This document shows, piece by piece, positions 52,396-60,517 of a stretch of DNA of 64,000 nt. The notes beneath the pieces were generated by a model. That model saw nothing but the letters and a program-made list of their open reading frames with translations. It did not search any database and was not told the DNA's origin. This DNA comes from Marinihelvus fidelis. GTDB taxonomy: Bacteria > Pseudomonadota > Gammaproteobacteria > Xanthomonadales > SZUA-36. Each line of letters starts with the position of its first letter. The stretch's first letter is position 1. The DNA lies in the NCBI RefSeq assembly GCF_008725655.1, contig NZ_VYXP01000001.1:248001-312000 (forward strand), written 5' to 3'. The translations under genes and the position numbers were made by a program.

Positions 52396-53475
52396 TCAGT
52401 CCTGACCGGTTCGGTCGTCGGTGGTGTAGCCAAACGCGGCCAGCGCGTCAGCAAGTATCGCGTGGTCGTCGGCGAAGGCGGCCAGCCAGTCCAGCCCTTT
52501 CCTGATTTCCGCAGTGTTCGCGGCACGCGAGTCGCGCAGCCGCTGCTGCCGTTGCTCGGCCGAGAACGGATAGTCCGTGGCCTTCGAGTAGCGCCCCAGC
52601 ACCGGGTTGGCCAGGATGCGGCCCAGCGCCGGCTCGTCGATGGGCTGGCCGAAGTGGGCAGCCATGGCCTGCAAGGTTGGGCCTGGTTGGGCCAGGTAGT
52701 GATCGAAGTCCACGCGCAGCACGCGGCCGGCGGCGGCCTGGTCCGCGCCCTGCATGGCCACCAGTTCGGCGGCGAAGGTCATCGCCGCGATCTCGCCGGG
52801 CGATAACGCATGGACCGGCACCAGTTCCGCACCCGTGGCCTGCGACAACCCGGCCATGCGTGGCTTGGCGCCCCCCAGCAGGTCGACCACGTAACCTTCC
52901 GCGCCCAGCACGGTGGCGATGTACGCCTGCGGCGACATGGCCAGGCAGACCGCCCGGTCGTCGGAGAAGCGCGCCAGCCAGGGCGCGGCCAGCAGGCTGC
53001 AGAAACTGGTCGCCTTCAGCACGGCCGTTTGCCCGGCTGCCGGCGTTCGCGCCCACAGCGCCCGCATGAACGCGGCGCCGTCGAGAATCTCGCCGGCGGA
53101 GCGGGGCGACCAGGGCAGGTCGCGTTCGGCCCAGAGAAGGGCCAGGTCGCGCAACGGCAGCGGCTCGCGCAGGCTGAACAGGCCGTCCGCCAGCGCCAGC
53201 GCCCGCGACAGTAGCGTCGAACCGCAATGGCCGATATGGAAGATCAGTCCCAGCCGGCGCGGCGGCGCGGCCGACACCATGGGCTGCAGTTGCTCAAAAG
53301 TGAACCACGCGCCCTGCGTGCCCGGCTGGATCGCGCGCTGGTCCAGGAATGCGGCCTGCTCGTAGAACGCCGGGTCGACCTGCAACAGCTGGACCTGCTG
53401 CACCAGCCAGTTCACCTGGAACGGGTACAGGCGGGTGTCGGCCATCAACTGGCGCAGGTCGGGTTGTGCCGTCAT
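52396..53475 (-). CDS. Sulfotransferase-like P-loop protein, 359 aa
   Basis: Residues 77-90 (LIFHIGHCGSTLLS) resemble the 5'-phosphosulfate-binding loop of sulfotransferases, with H-x-G-S-T followed by a helix. Later FDHYLAQPGPTLQAMAAHFG and the GRILANPVLGRYSKATDYPFS stretch fit the distal half of such enzymes, and HALSPGEIAAMTFAAEL a helical region. The PAPS-binding RxxxS part is not evident, so an activity other than sulfo transfer is possible. No signal peptide. The ATG at 53475 is the likely start, although its ribosome-binding site is weak. It lies 76 bp downstream of the gntP-like gene on the same strand. Confidence 0.7.
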   Translation of the reverse strand: MTAQPDLRQLMADTRLYPFQVNWLVQQVQLLQVDPAFYEQAAFLDQRAIQPGTQGAWFTFEQLQPMVSAAPPRRLGLIFHIGHCGSTLLSRALALADGLFSLREPLPLRDLALLWAERDLPWSPRSAGEILDGAAFMRALWARTPAAGQTAVLKATSFCSLLAAPWLARFSDDRAVCLAMSPQAYIATVLGAEGYVVDLLGGAKPRMAGLSQATGAELVPVHALSPGEIAAMTFAAELVAMQGADQAAAGRVLRVDFDHYLAQPGPTLQAMAAHFGQPIDEPALGRILANPVLGRYSKATDYPFSAEQRQQRLRDSRAANTAEIRKGLDWLAAFADDHAILADALAAFGYTTDDRTGQD

Positions 53476-53551
53476 CGCTTGGGGTCCGTCAGGGCGTTGC
53501 GAGGGGGCACATGATAAAGGAGCGGCCGCCCGATGTGGCGTGCGCGCTTGC

Positions 53552-54898
53552 TCAGGCCACCCCGCCCCACAGCCACCAGGCCAGGTTGACCAGGATGGCC
53601 GCGCTGATGCCCAGCAGGCCGGTGGCCACGGTGTGCAGGCGCAGGCCCTGCGACACCGACATGTCGGACAGCTGGGTGATGACCCAGAAGCCGCTGTCGT
53701 TGGCATGTGAGAACACCGCAGAGCCGGCACCGATCGACAGCACCACGAGGGCGCGGCCCAGGTCGCTGTCCACGCCCAGGGGGCCCAGCAGCGGTGTGAC
53801 CATGGCGGCGGTCGTGACGATGGCGACCGTGGCGGAACCCTGCGCCACGCGGATGGCGGCCGCGACCACGAACGGCAGCCACAGGCCCAGCGTGGCACCG
53901 CCCAGTGCGGTGCCCAGCAGCTCGGCCACGCCAGCGCTGCGCAGCATCATGCCGAACACACCGCCGGCACCGGTGATGACGATGATCACCGCCGCGGCGC
54001 GTACCGCCTTACCCGCGGGCCCGTCCATCGACAGCATCGCCAGGCCGCCGCTGGCCGGTAGCCGCACGGCAAAGCCCAGGCCGATCAGCAGCGCGATCAG
54101 CGGTGAGCCGATAAAGGAAACCACGCCGGCCGCCGCTCCCTCGCTGAGCAGGCCCAGGTAGTCATTCATGGTCTTGACCATGATCAGCAGCAGCGGCACG
54201 AAGATGGGCAGTGACGACTTCAGCGCGCCGGGTGCCGGGCCGGTCTCGGCACGGTCCGCGGTCGCCTCGGCCACCCTGGGTTTCGGATCAATCCAGATTC
54301 TTGAGCCCATCCAGCGCGCCCAAAACACGGGTGGCACCACCGAGAGCAGGGCGATAGGCGCACCCCAGGCGATGACCATGCCCAGGTCCGCATTCACCAG
54401 TTCGGCGGCGGCGATGGGCCCCGGCGTGGGCGGCACCAGGCAGTGACTGGCGGTGGTGCCGGCGGCCAGCGCCGTGGCGGTGACCGCCAGCGACAGGCCG
54501 GCGCGGCGGGTCAGCGCCCGGTTCAGCGATTGCAGGATGATGAAGGCGCTATCGCCAAACACCGGGATCGAGGTGACGAAACCGACCAGGGCCATGCCCC
54601 AGGTGACCCGCTTCTCGCCCAGCCAGCGCATCACCCGGTTGGCCAGCGCGTAGGCGCCGCCGGACACCTCCAGCAGCGCGCCGATCATGACGCCGACGAC
54701 AATGATCGGGCCGACTGCCCCCAGCGTATTGCCGAATCCTTCCTTGACGGCCGTGACAATGGCGTCACCCGGCATGCCGGCAAGCAGGCCGAAGCCGATG
54801 GCCGAGAGCATCAGCGCCAGGAAAGGGTGCAGGCGCAGTTTGACGACCGCGACGACGATAAAGGCCACGGCCAGGGCGAGCAGGAGCAGGAGCATCAT
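53552..54898 (-). CDS. GntP-family gluconate/sugar-acid permease
   Basis: About 12-14 hydrophobic helices in 448 residues, with the GntP hallmarks AAGTTASHCLVPPTPGPIAAAELV, FVTSIPVFGDSAFIIL and FGMMLRSAGVAELLG and the C-terminal FSHANDSGFWVITQ. These proton symporters import gluconate and related sugar acids. AGGAGG lies before the ATG at 54898. The gene is divergent from the sugar-oxidation operon that starts at 55023, so it may import its substrate or product. Confidence 0.92.
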   Translation of the reverse strand: MMLLLLLALAVAFIVVAVVKLRLHPFLALMLSAIGFGLLAGMPGDAIVTAVKEGFGNTLGAVGPIIVVGVMIGALLEVSGGAYALANRVMRWLGEKRVTWGMALVGFVTSIPVFGDSAFIILQSLNRALTRRAGLSLAVTATALAAGTTASHCLVPPTPGPIAAAELVNADLGMVIAWGAPIALLSVVPPVFWARWMGSRIWIDPKPRVAEATADRAETGPAPGALKSSLPIFVPLLLIMVKTMNDYLGLLSEGAAAGVVSFIGSPLIALLIGLGFAVRLPASGGLAMLSMDGPAGKAVRAAAVIIVITGAGGVFGMMLRSAGVAELLGTALGGATLGLWLPFVVAAAIRVAQGSATVAIVTTAAMVTPLLGPLGVDSDLGRALVVLSIGAGSAVFSHANDSGFWVITQLSDMSVSQGLRLHTVATGLLGISAAILVNLAWWLWGGVA

Positions 54899-54929
54899 TG
54901 GCGGCTATCCTCCTTTTATGGTGTTATGG

Positions 54930-54943
54930 TGACAGCGCTAGAC
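54930..54943. promoter_or_regulatory. Weak AGCGCT half-palindrome in divergent region
   Basis: TGACAGC-GCTAGAC resembles a LacI-type operator only on one arm (perfect half-site TGACAGC). It lies between gntP and the sugar-oxidation operon. A TATGAT box at 54988-54993 may be the -10 for that operon. Confidence 0.3.
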
Positions 54944-55022
54944 AAGCCGCCCCAAAGCATACGTGATTCCGGGCCACATCGTTGCAGTATGATGTCCGGA
55001 GCAAAACAACAACGAGGCTCAA

Positions 55023-55556
55023 ATGCAAAGACGAGATCTTCTCAAAGCCATGCTGGCCGGTACCACCGGCGTGGCCGTGGCCGGCCTGCATCGCGCCGTG
55101 CTGGCCGATGCCGACTTCGACGCGGCCCCGGCACACCCCTTCCTGGACGCGCGACAGAAACGCGCCATCAAGGCCCTGTCGGAACTCATCATTCCGCGCA
55201 CGGATACGCCCGGCGCCATCGATGCCGGCGTGCCGGCCTTCGTGGCGCTGATGTTGTCCGACTGGTATTCGGAAGACGAGCGCGCGCCGGTCATTGACGG
55301 CCTGGCGTCACTCGACCAGGCTTGCAACGACCAGTGGGGCATGGATTTTGCCGACTGCAGCACGGCCCAGCAGACCGAAGTTTTTGCCGCAACCGAGGGC
55401 AGTGAGTTCTTCAAGCTGTTCCGCCAACTGGTGGTGATGGGCTACACGACCTCCGAGGCCGGCCTGAAAACGCTGGCCGACTTCAATCCCATGCCCGGCA
55501 CCTACCGGGGCGACGTGCCCGTGGCCGAGTTGCCGCGACAGGTGGTGATGCAATGA
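55023..55556 (+). CDS. Gluconate 2-dehydrogenase subunit 3-like protein (Tat-exported chaperone subunit)
   Basis: [21 protein letters not shown] is a twin-arginine signal. The mature part, with [31 protein letters not shown] and [28 protein letters not shown], is the gluconate 2-dehydrogenase subunit 3 family. In FAD-dependent sugar dehydrogenases this small subunit acts as an export partner for the signal-less catalytic subunit. That fits the next gene, a GMC oxidoreductase without its own signal peptide, whose ATG overlaps this stop by 4 bases. Similar pairs include bacterial FAD-glucose dehydrogenase and glucoside 3-dehydrogenase. Confidence 0.92.
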   Translation: MQRRDLLKAMLAGTTGVAVAGLHRAVLADADFDAAPAHPFLDARQKRAIKALSELIIPRTDTPGAIDAGVPAFVALMLSDWYSEDERAPVIDGLASLDQACNDQWGMDFADCSTAQQTEVFAATEGSEFFKLFRQLVVMGYTTSEAGLKTLADFNPMPGTYRGDVPVAELPRQVVMQ

Positions 55557-57241
55557 GCGCCCAATTCGACGCCATCGTGATCGGCTCCGGCATGACCGGC
55601 GGCTGGGCCGCCCGCGAACTCACCCGCCGCGGCCTGAAGACCCTGGTGCTGGAGCGTGGTCGCGAGATCGAACACATCAAGGATTACCAGGGCGAGCACA
55701 AGGGCCCGTGGGACTACACGTTCCGCGGCAAGATTCCGCCAGACGAGGCGAAGAACGATTACTTCATCCAGAGCAAGTTCGGCTGGTGCAGCGACTTCAA
55801 CAAGCAGTTCTGGAACAACGACCGGCTGAACCCCTACGTCTACGACGAGGACAAGCCCTTCAACTGGGTGCACACCGACGTGCTGGCCGGGCGCAGCATG
55901 GTCTGGGGCCGCCAGGTGTACCGCTGGAGTGACCTGGATTTCGAGGCCAACAAGCGCGACGGCCATGGCATCGACTGGCCGATCCGCTATGCCGATATCG
56001 AGCCGTGGTACGACTATGTGGAGAACCACATCGGCATCAGCGGCGAAAAGCTGGGCCTGCCGTACCTGCCGGACGGGCAGTTCCAGAAGCCGATGGAGCT
56101 GAACGTGGTGGAGAAACACGTCCGACGCACCATCCAGGACCAGTTCCCCGGTCGCGATATGACCGTGGGGCGCGTGGCCATCCTGACAGAGCCCCATAAC
56201 GGCCGCGGGCCGTGCCACTACTGCGGGCCGTGCGAGCGTGGCTGTTCGGTCAGTGCCTACTTCAGCGCGCTGACGGTCACGCTGCCCGACGCCAAGCAGA
56301 CCGGCAACCTGACCCTCCGCACCGACGCGGTGGTGGAAGGCCTGGACGTGGACCCGGCAAGCGGCCGCATCACCGGCGTGCGCGTGATCGACGCGAAGGA
56401 CAAATCACGCGAGACCTACAGCGCAAAGCTGGTATTCCTGTGCGCGTCGACCATCGGCAGCACGCAGGTGCTGATGAATTCGGCCACAGACGCCCACCCC
56501 AACGGCCTGGCCAATGGCAGCGGCGTGCTGGGCAAATACATGATGGACCACACCTTCGGCACCGGCATCACCGGCATCATGCACGGCTTCGATGACCGTA
56601 CGACTTACGGTTTCCGCCCGAACGGCATCTACGTGCCGCGTTTCCGCAACCTGGACGGCCAGGACGACCCCGGCTTCCTGCGCGGCTACGGCTTCCAGGG
56701 TGGCGCGGTGCGCGAAGGCATCGTGCAGAACGCCGAGCAGCTGACCGGCTTCGGCCCGGACTTCAAGAAGCAGCTGGGCAGTTATGGCCGCTGGCGCATG
56801 AGCTACTACGGCTTTGGCGAGATCCTGCCGTACGCCGACAACCGGATGATGCTGGACCCGGTGAAGAAGGACCGTTTCGGCATCCCACAGGTGCGTTTCG
56901 ACACCCATTACCACGACAACGAGAAGCGCATGATCGACGACATGCTGGTCGAGGGCGAGGCCATGCTGAAGGCGGCCGGCGCTACCGACATCGTCAAGTG
57001 GCCGGGTGGCATGACCATGGGCAGCGGCGTGCATGAAATGGGCACGGCGCGCATGGGCCATGACCCTTCGGAGTCGGTGCTGAACGGCTGGAACCAGGCC
57101 CACGAAGTCCCCAACCTGTTCGTGACCGACGGCGCCTGCATGACCTCGGGCTCATGCGTCAACCCGTCGATCACCTACATGGCACTCACGGCCCGTGCGG
57201 CCAACTACGCGGCCGACCGGCTGGCGGAGGGCGCGTTATGA
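55553..57241 (+). CDS. GMC oxidoreductase with Cys cluster (glucoside 3-dehydrogenase-like)
   Basis: A 562-residue GMC-family flavoenzyme. [30 protein letters not shown] is the FAD-binding motif; [21 protein letters not shown] and [24 protein letters not shown] with [23 protein letters not shown] are the C-terminal signatures. C221-x-x-C224-x-x-C227-x-x-x-C231 ([13 protein letters not shown]) is a Cys cluster that in the related FAD-glucose dehydrogenase coordinates an iron-sulfur centre. It has no signal peptide and probably exports with the subunit 3 partner. The predicted reaction is oxidation of a glycoside hydroxyl, C3 being the usual position. Its stop overlaps the DUF1080 start by 4 bases. 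Confidence 0.88.
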   Translation: MSAQFDAIVIGSGMTGGWAARELTRRGLKTLVLERGREIEHIKDYQGEHKGPWDYTFRGKIPPDEAKNDYFIQSKFGWCSDFNKQFWNNDRLNPYVYDEDKPFNWVHTDVLAGRSMVWGRQVYRWSDLDFEANKRDGHGIDWPIRYADIEPWYDYVENHIGISGEKLGLPYLPDGQFQKPMELNVVEKHVRRTIQDQFPGRDMTVGRVAILTEPHNGRGPCHYCGPCERGCSVSAYFSALTVTLPDAKQTGNLTLRTDAVVEGLDVDPASGRITGVRVIDAKDKSRETYSAKLVFLCASTIGSTQVLMNSATDAHPNGLANGSGVLGKYMMDHTFGTGITGIMHGFDDRTTYGFRPNGIYVPRFRNLDGQDDPGFLRGYGFQGGAVREGIVQNAEQLTGFGPDFKKQLGSYGRWRMSYYGFGEILPYADNRMMLDPVKKDRFGIPQVRFDTHYHDNEKRMIDDMLVEGEAMLKAAGATDIVKWPGGMTMGSGVHEMGTARMGHDPSESVLNGWNQAHEVPNLFVTDGACMTSGSCVNPSITYMALTARAANYAADRLAEGAL

Positions 57242-57993
57242 AAATGAAGTTGGCGATTTCCCTGACCGGCAGTGTCCTGCTGCTGGCCTCGACCCTGGCC
57301 TGGTGCCAGGACATGGCCCCCGAGGAAACCGAGGTTTGGGAGCCGGAGCCACCCGTGGTGACCCCAGGCGATGCCGGCGCACCGCCTTCCGATGCCATTG
57401 TGCTGTTTGACGGAAGTTCGCTGGACGCCTGGACCCAGGGCGGCAACGAAGCGCCCACCTGGACCCTGTCCGGCGGCGCCATGACCGTCAACGGTGAACA
57501 CGGTGGCAAAGGCAACATCCAGACGAAACAGGGTTTCGGCGATGTGCAGTTGCACATCGAGTGGCGGACATCACCCGAGGATCGCGATGACGGCCAGGGC
57601 CGCGGCAACAGCGGCATCTTCCTGATGGGGCTGTACGAAGTCCAGGTGCTGGACTCGTTCGAGAACCGGACCTACTCCAACGGCCAGGCCACCAGTGTCT
57701 ACAAGCAGCACATCCCGCTGGCGAACGCGATGCGGCCGCCGGGAGAATGGCAGGTGTACGACATCATTTTCCGCGCGCCGGCGTTTTCAACCGACGGCGA
57801 ACTCGAGTCTGCGGCCACCGTGACCGTCATTCACAACGGCGTGCTGGTGCAGGATCACGTGGAGATCCGCGGGCCCACCGTGTATATCGGCGAGCCCGCG
57901 TACCAGCCGCATGAAGACCGTCTGCCGCTGGCCCTTCAGGACCACGGCGATATGGTCAGCTATCGCAACATCTGGTTGCGCGAGCTGGAATGA
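57238..57993 (+). CDS. DUF1080 family protein, predicted 3-keto-glycoside hydrolase
   Basis: A signal peptide (KLAISLTGSVLLLASTLAWCQ) leads to a DUF1080/concanavalin-like domain with VLFDGSSLDAWTQGG, MTVNGEHGGKGNIQTKQGFGDVQLHIEWR, RGNSGIFLMGLYEVQVLDSF and QDHGDMVSYRNIWLREL. DUF1080 (PF06439) members have been shown in other bacteria to cleave 3-keto-glycosides. Its coupling (ATGA overlap) to the GMC gene makes that function likely. It is exported, so the pathway would be periplasmic. 251 residues, slightly shorter than many family members. Confidence 0.9.
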   Translation: MKMKLAISLTGSVLLLASTLAWCQDMAPEETEVWEPEPPVVTPGDAGAPPSDAIVLFDGSSLDAWTQGGNEAPTWTLSGGAMTVNGEHGGKGNIQTKQGFGDVQLHIEWRTSPEDRDDGQGRGNSGIFLMGLYEVQVLDSFENRTYSNGQATSVYKQHIPLANAMRPPGEWQVYDIIFRAPAFSTDGELESAATVTVIHNGVLVQDHVEIRGPTVYIGEPAYQPHEDRLPLALQDHGDMVSYRNIWLRELE

Positions 57994-57998
57994 CCCCG

Positions 57999-58181
57999 TC
58001 AGCCGCCGACCCGGCGTGAACGCAGGAACGGGTTGCGGTAGTCCCGTTTGTCAGCGCTGGACTCACACGTCGTGTCCGCGTGGGTCGTTGCCGATGTGTC
58101 CGTGCTGGCACCGTGATACGAACAGCCGGTTCCGTGGGCGACGATGACGCACAGCCCGAATATTTTCAGGGAAGTTTTCAT
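57999..58181 (-). CDS. Possible small lipoprotein, 60 aa
   Basis: On the complement, MKTSLKIFGLCVIVAHGTGC is a possible lipoprotein signal, though the lipobox (GTGC) is weak. The remainder is Thr/Ser/Asp-rich. An AGGA sequence sits 9 bases before the ATG at 58181. It is not conserved with anything I know, so it could be spurious. It lies convergent to the DUF1080 gene with a 5-base gap and has a low chance of being real. Confidence 0.4.
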   Translation of the reverse strand: MKTSLKIFGLCVIVAHGTGCSYHGASTDTSATTHADTTCESSADKRDYRNPFLRSRRVGG

Positions 58182-58243
58182 GGTTAATGTCCTGGTAATG
58201 TTTTCAACGAGATGCATTCTGCTCGTGCGCCGTTTGACCGACC

Positions 58244-58253
58244 GTAGCGCTAC
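58244..58253. promoter_or_regulatory. Palindrome GTAGCGCTAC in front of GH105-like gene
   Basis: GTAGC-GCTAC is a perfect 10-base palindrome 15 bases before the start at 58268. It shares the TAGCGCTA core of the 14-base palindrome at 46210 but the outer bases differ, so it may be a degenerate site for the same repressor or chance. Confidence 0.4.
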
Positions 58254-58267
58254 CGTGGCAACGCCCG

Positions 58268-59344
58268 TTGAAATTCCACGTTCGGGGCAAAGCGTTGTTC
58301 CAGGGTGTAATGCTGGCGGTCGGGCTGTCGGGCGGGGGATTTGCCGGGCCGGCTCTTGCGTCGGACCCGGCAGACATTGGCGAGTTGCTCAGCCGCAACC
58401 TGTTGGCCCGCGACTACATGTTCTACGGCGATGAAGCATTGCATTACGCCGAGGCTGCGGCGGCCGTAGGCGCCTTGCGTTACGCGGATATTGCCGATGA
58501 CGCGGATCTTGAGCAGGCGCTGGTTGATCGCTACGCGCCGTTGCTGGATAACAACAGCGAACTGGTCAGTCGCCGGGCGCACGTGGATATGAGTGTGCTT
58601 GGCATCGTGCCGTTGCAGATCGCCATCCAGACGCGGTCGGAGCCCCACCTGGTGCAGGGCCTGACCTTCGCGGATCGCCAGTGGGCCAACCCCCTTGAAG
58701 ACGGCCTGACCGCGGAAACCCGCTGGTGGATCGACGACCTCTACATGGTCGGCATGCTGCAGATCCAGGCGTATCGCGCGACGGGCGAACCGAAATATGC
58801 CGACCGGGCCGCGCTGCAGTTGTCCGCTTACCTGCCCAGGCTGCAGCATGACAGCGGCCTGTTCTGGCACAGCCCGGATGTCCCGATCTTCTGGGGGCGT
58901 GGTAACGGCTGGGTCGCCGTGGTGATGGCCGAGGTGCTGGCTGCATTGCCCGCCGACCACCCGCTGCGCCCGGAGATCCTCGTTCGGTACCGGAAAATGA
59001 TGAATGCGCTGCTGCCTTACCAGGATGAAAACGGCATGTGGCGGCAGGTTGTCGATGAACCCGGGTTCTGGCCGGAAACATCGGGCACGGCCATGTTCGC
59101 CTATGCGATGGCGACCGGTATTGATTCCGGCCTGCTCGATTCGGCAACGTTCGAACCCGTCGTCAAGGCGGCGTGGAGTGGCCTCTCCGGCTACATCGAC
59201 GCCGATGGCAACGTGGGGGAAGTCTGCGTGGGCACCGCCAAGAACAATGACCTGCAGTTCTACATGGATCGGCCGCGCGTGTCCGGTGATATGCACGGAC
59301 AGGCGCCCGTGCTATGGCTTGCCGTGGCGCTCGACGCTCCCTGA
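58268..59344 (+). CDS. GH105/GH88-like unsaturated glycuronyl hydrolase, exported
   Basis: The protein begins with a plausible signal peptide (KFHVRGKALFQGVMLAVGLSGGGFAGPALASD) if TTG at 58268 is the start; no in-frame ATG gives a full signal. The mature part is an (alpha/alpha)6 barrel with RWWIDDLYMVGMLQIQ (catalytic Asp in DDLYM), and W209-G-R-G-N-G-W215, the hallmark of GH105/GH88. These hydrolases remove the unsaturated uronic acid left by polysaccharide lyases. That fits the beta-helix protein upstream. It follows the 3-keto-glycoside operon in the same strand, but with a 274-base gap to the previous plus-strand gene. Confidence 0.82.
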   Translation: MKFHVRGKALFQGVMLAVGLSGGGFAGPALASDPADIGELLSRNLLARDYMFYGDEALHYAEAAAAVGALRYADIADDADLEQALVDRYAPLLDNNSELVSRRAHVDMSVLGIVPLQIAIQTRSEPHLVQGLTFADRQWANPLEDGLTAETRWWIDDLYMVGMLQIQAYRATGEPKYADRAALQLSAYLPRLQHDSGLFWHSPDVPIFWGRGNGWVAVVMAEVLAALPADHPLRPEILVRYRKMMNALLPYQDENGMWRQVVDEPGFWPETSGTAMFAYAMATGIDSGLLDSATFEPVVKAAWSGLSGYIDADGNVGEVCVGTAKNNDLQFYMDRPRVSGDMHGQAPVLWLAVALDAP

Positions 59345-59392
59345 CGGGCCCTTACCCTTGTAATCCACGGTCGTTGGTTCCATGCAATAGGG

Positions 59393-60517
59393 ATGCAGGA
59401 ACAATCCGAATCGACAAGTGCGGTGACCGGTTTCTTTGACCGGTCGGTTGAATTCTTCCAGCGCCACGGTCACGAGGACTGGCTTCTGGCGGCCGGTGTT
59501 GCCGTCGCGACCTGGCTGGTACTGCGAGGCATCCTGTGGGTGCTCAACCGCTACCTTTCCAGGGTGGCGGACAAGACGTCGACGCGCTGGGACGACAATT
59601 TTGTTGCCGCGCTGAAGAAAACCCGTTTCTGGTTCCTGGTGATTATTGCGACCTGGACAGGGTCACTGACGATGGCGCTGGCCGAAGGCCCGCGTTCGGT
59701 GATTAACACGCTGTTGGTGCTTGCCCTGATTATCCAGGGCGGTTTCTGGATCAACAGCATGCTGAAGGCCGAGGTTAAACGTCACCGGGCCTATGCGCGG
59801 GAGAACAACCCCGGCTCGGTGTCGACGATCTCCATGGTCGGCTTCGTGGTCCAGCTGGTGCTGTGGTCGACCGTGGTGCTGCTGTTGCTGGACAACCTGG
59901 GTGTCGATATCACGGCACTCGTGGCCGGGCTTGGCATTGGTGGTGTCGCCGTGGCGCTGGCCGTGCAGAATATCCTGGGTGACCTGTTCGCGTCGCTTTC
60001 CATCGTTATCGACAAGCCGTTTGTCGTCGATGATTTCCTGGTGGTCGGCGACTTCCTGGGCAGCGTCGAACACATCGGCCTGAAGACCACACGGCTGCGC
60101 AGCCTGTCCGGCGAACAGCTGGTTTTTTCCAACAATGACCTGCTGACCAGCCGCATTCGCAACTATGGCCGGATGGCCGAGCGTCGCGTGGTGTTCAGCC
60201 TGGGCGTGACGTACCAGACGCCGATCGAGAAGCTCAAACTGATCCCGAATATCGTCAGGGAAGCGGTCGAAGCGGAAGACAACACCCGCTTCGACCGGTC
60301 CCATTTCATGAAATACGCCGACTTCTCGCTTAATTACGAGTCGGTGTTCTATGTCGGCTCGCCGGACTACAACATCTACATGGACATCCAGCAGGCGATC
60401 TTCTTCCGTATCCACGAACGGTTTGCCGAAGAGGGCATCGAGTTCGCATACCCGACGCAGACCCTCTATGTCAGCCGGGAAGACGGCGAACGCGAGGGCG
60501 ATCAGTCGGCGTCATAG
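59393..60517 (+). CDS. MscS-family mechanosensitive channel
   Basis: The 374-residue protein has an N-terminal stretch (about 30-50, LLAAGVAVATWLVLRGILWVL) and further helices, then the pore helix and beta domain characteristic of MscS: ITALVAGLGIGGVAVALAVQNILGDLFASLSIVIDKPFVVDDFLVVGDFLGSVEHIGLKTTRLRSLSGEQLVFSNNDLLTSRIRNYGRMAERRV. These channels open under hypo-osmotic stress. It is longer than E. coli MscS, with extra N-terminal helices. The ATG at 59393 is the only good start. Its stop lies inside the convergent amidohydrolase gene, overlapping by 16 bases. Confidence 0.92.
   Translation: MQEQSESTSAVTGFFDRSVEFFQRHGHEDWLLAAGVAVATWLVLRGILWVLNRYLSRVADKTSTRWDDNFVAALKKTRFWFLVIIATWTGSLTMALAEGPRSVINTLLVLALIIQGGFWINSMLKAEVKRHRAYARENNPGSVSTISMVGFVVQLVLWSTVVLLLLDNLGVDITALVAGLGIGGVAVALAVQNILGDLFASLSIVIDKPFVVDDFLVVGDFLGSVEHIGLKTTRLRSLSGEQLVFSNNDLLTSRIRNYGRMAERRVVFSLGVTYQTPIEKLKLIPNIVREAVEAEDNTRFDRSHFMKYADFSLNYESVFYVGSPDYNIYMDIQQAIFFRIHERFAEEGIEFAYPTQTLYVSREDGEREGDQSAS

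Noticed and set aside
54930-54943. Strong LacI operator before gntP
   Set aside because: Only one half-site fits; AGCGCT is expected often by chance in this GC content.
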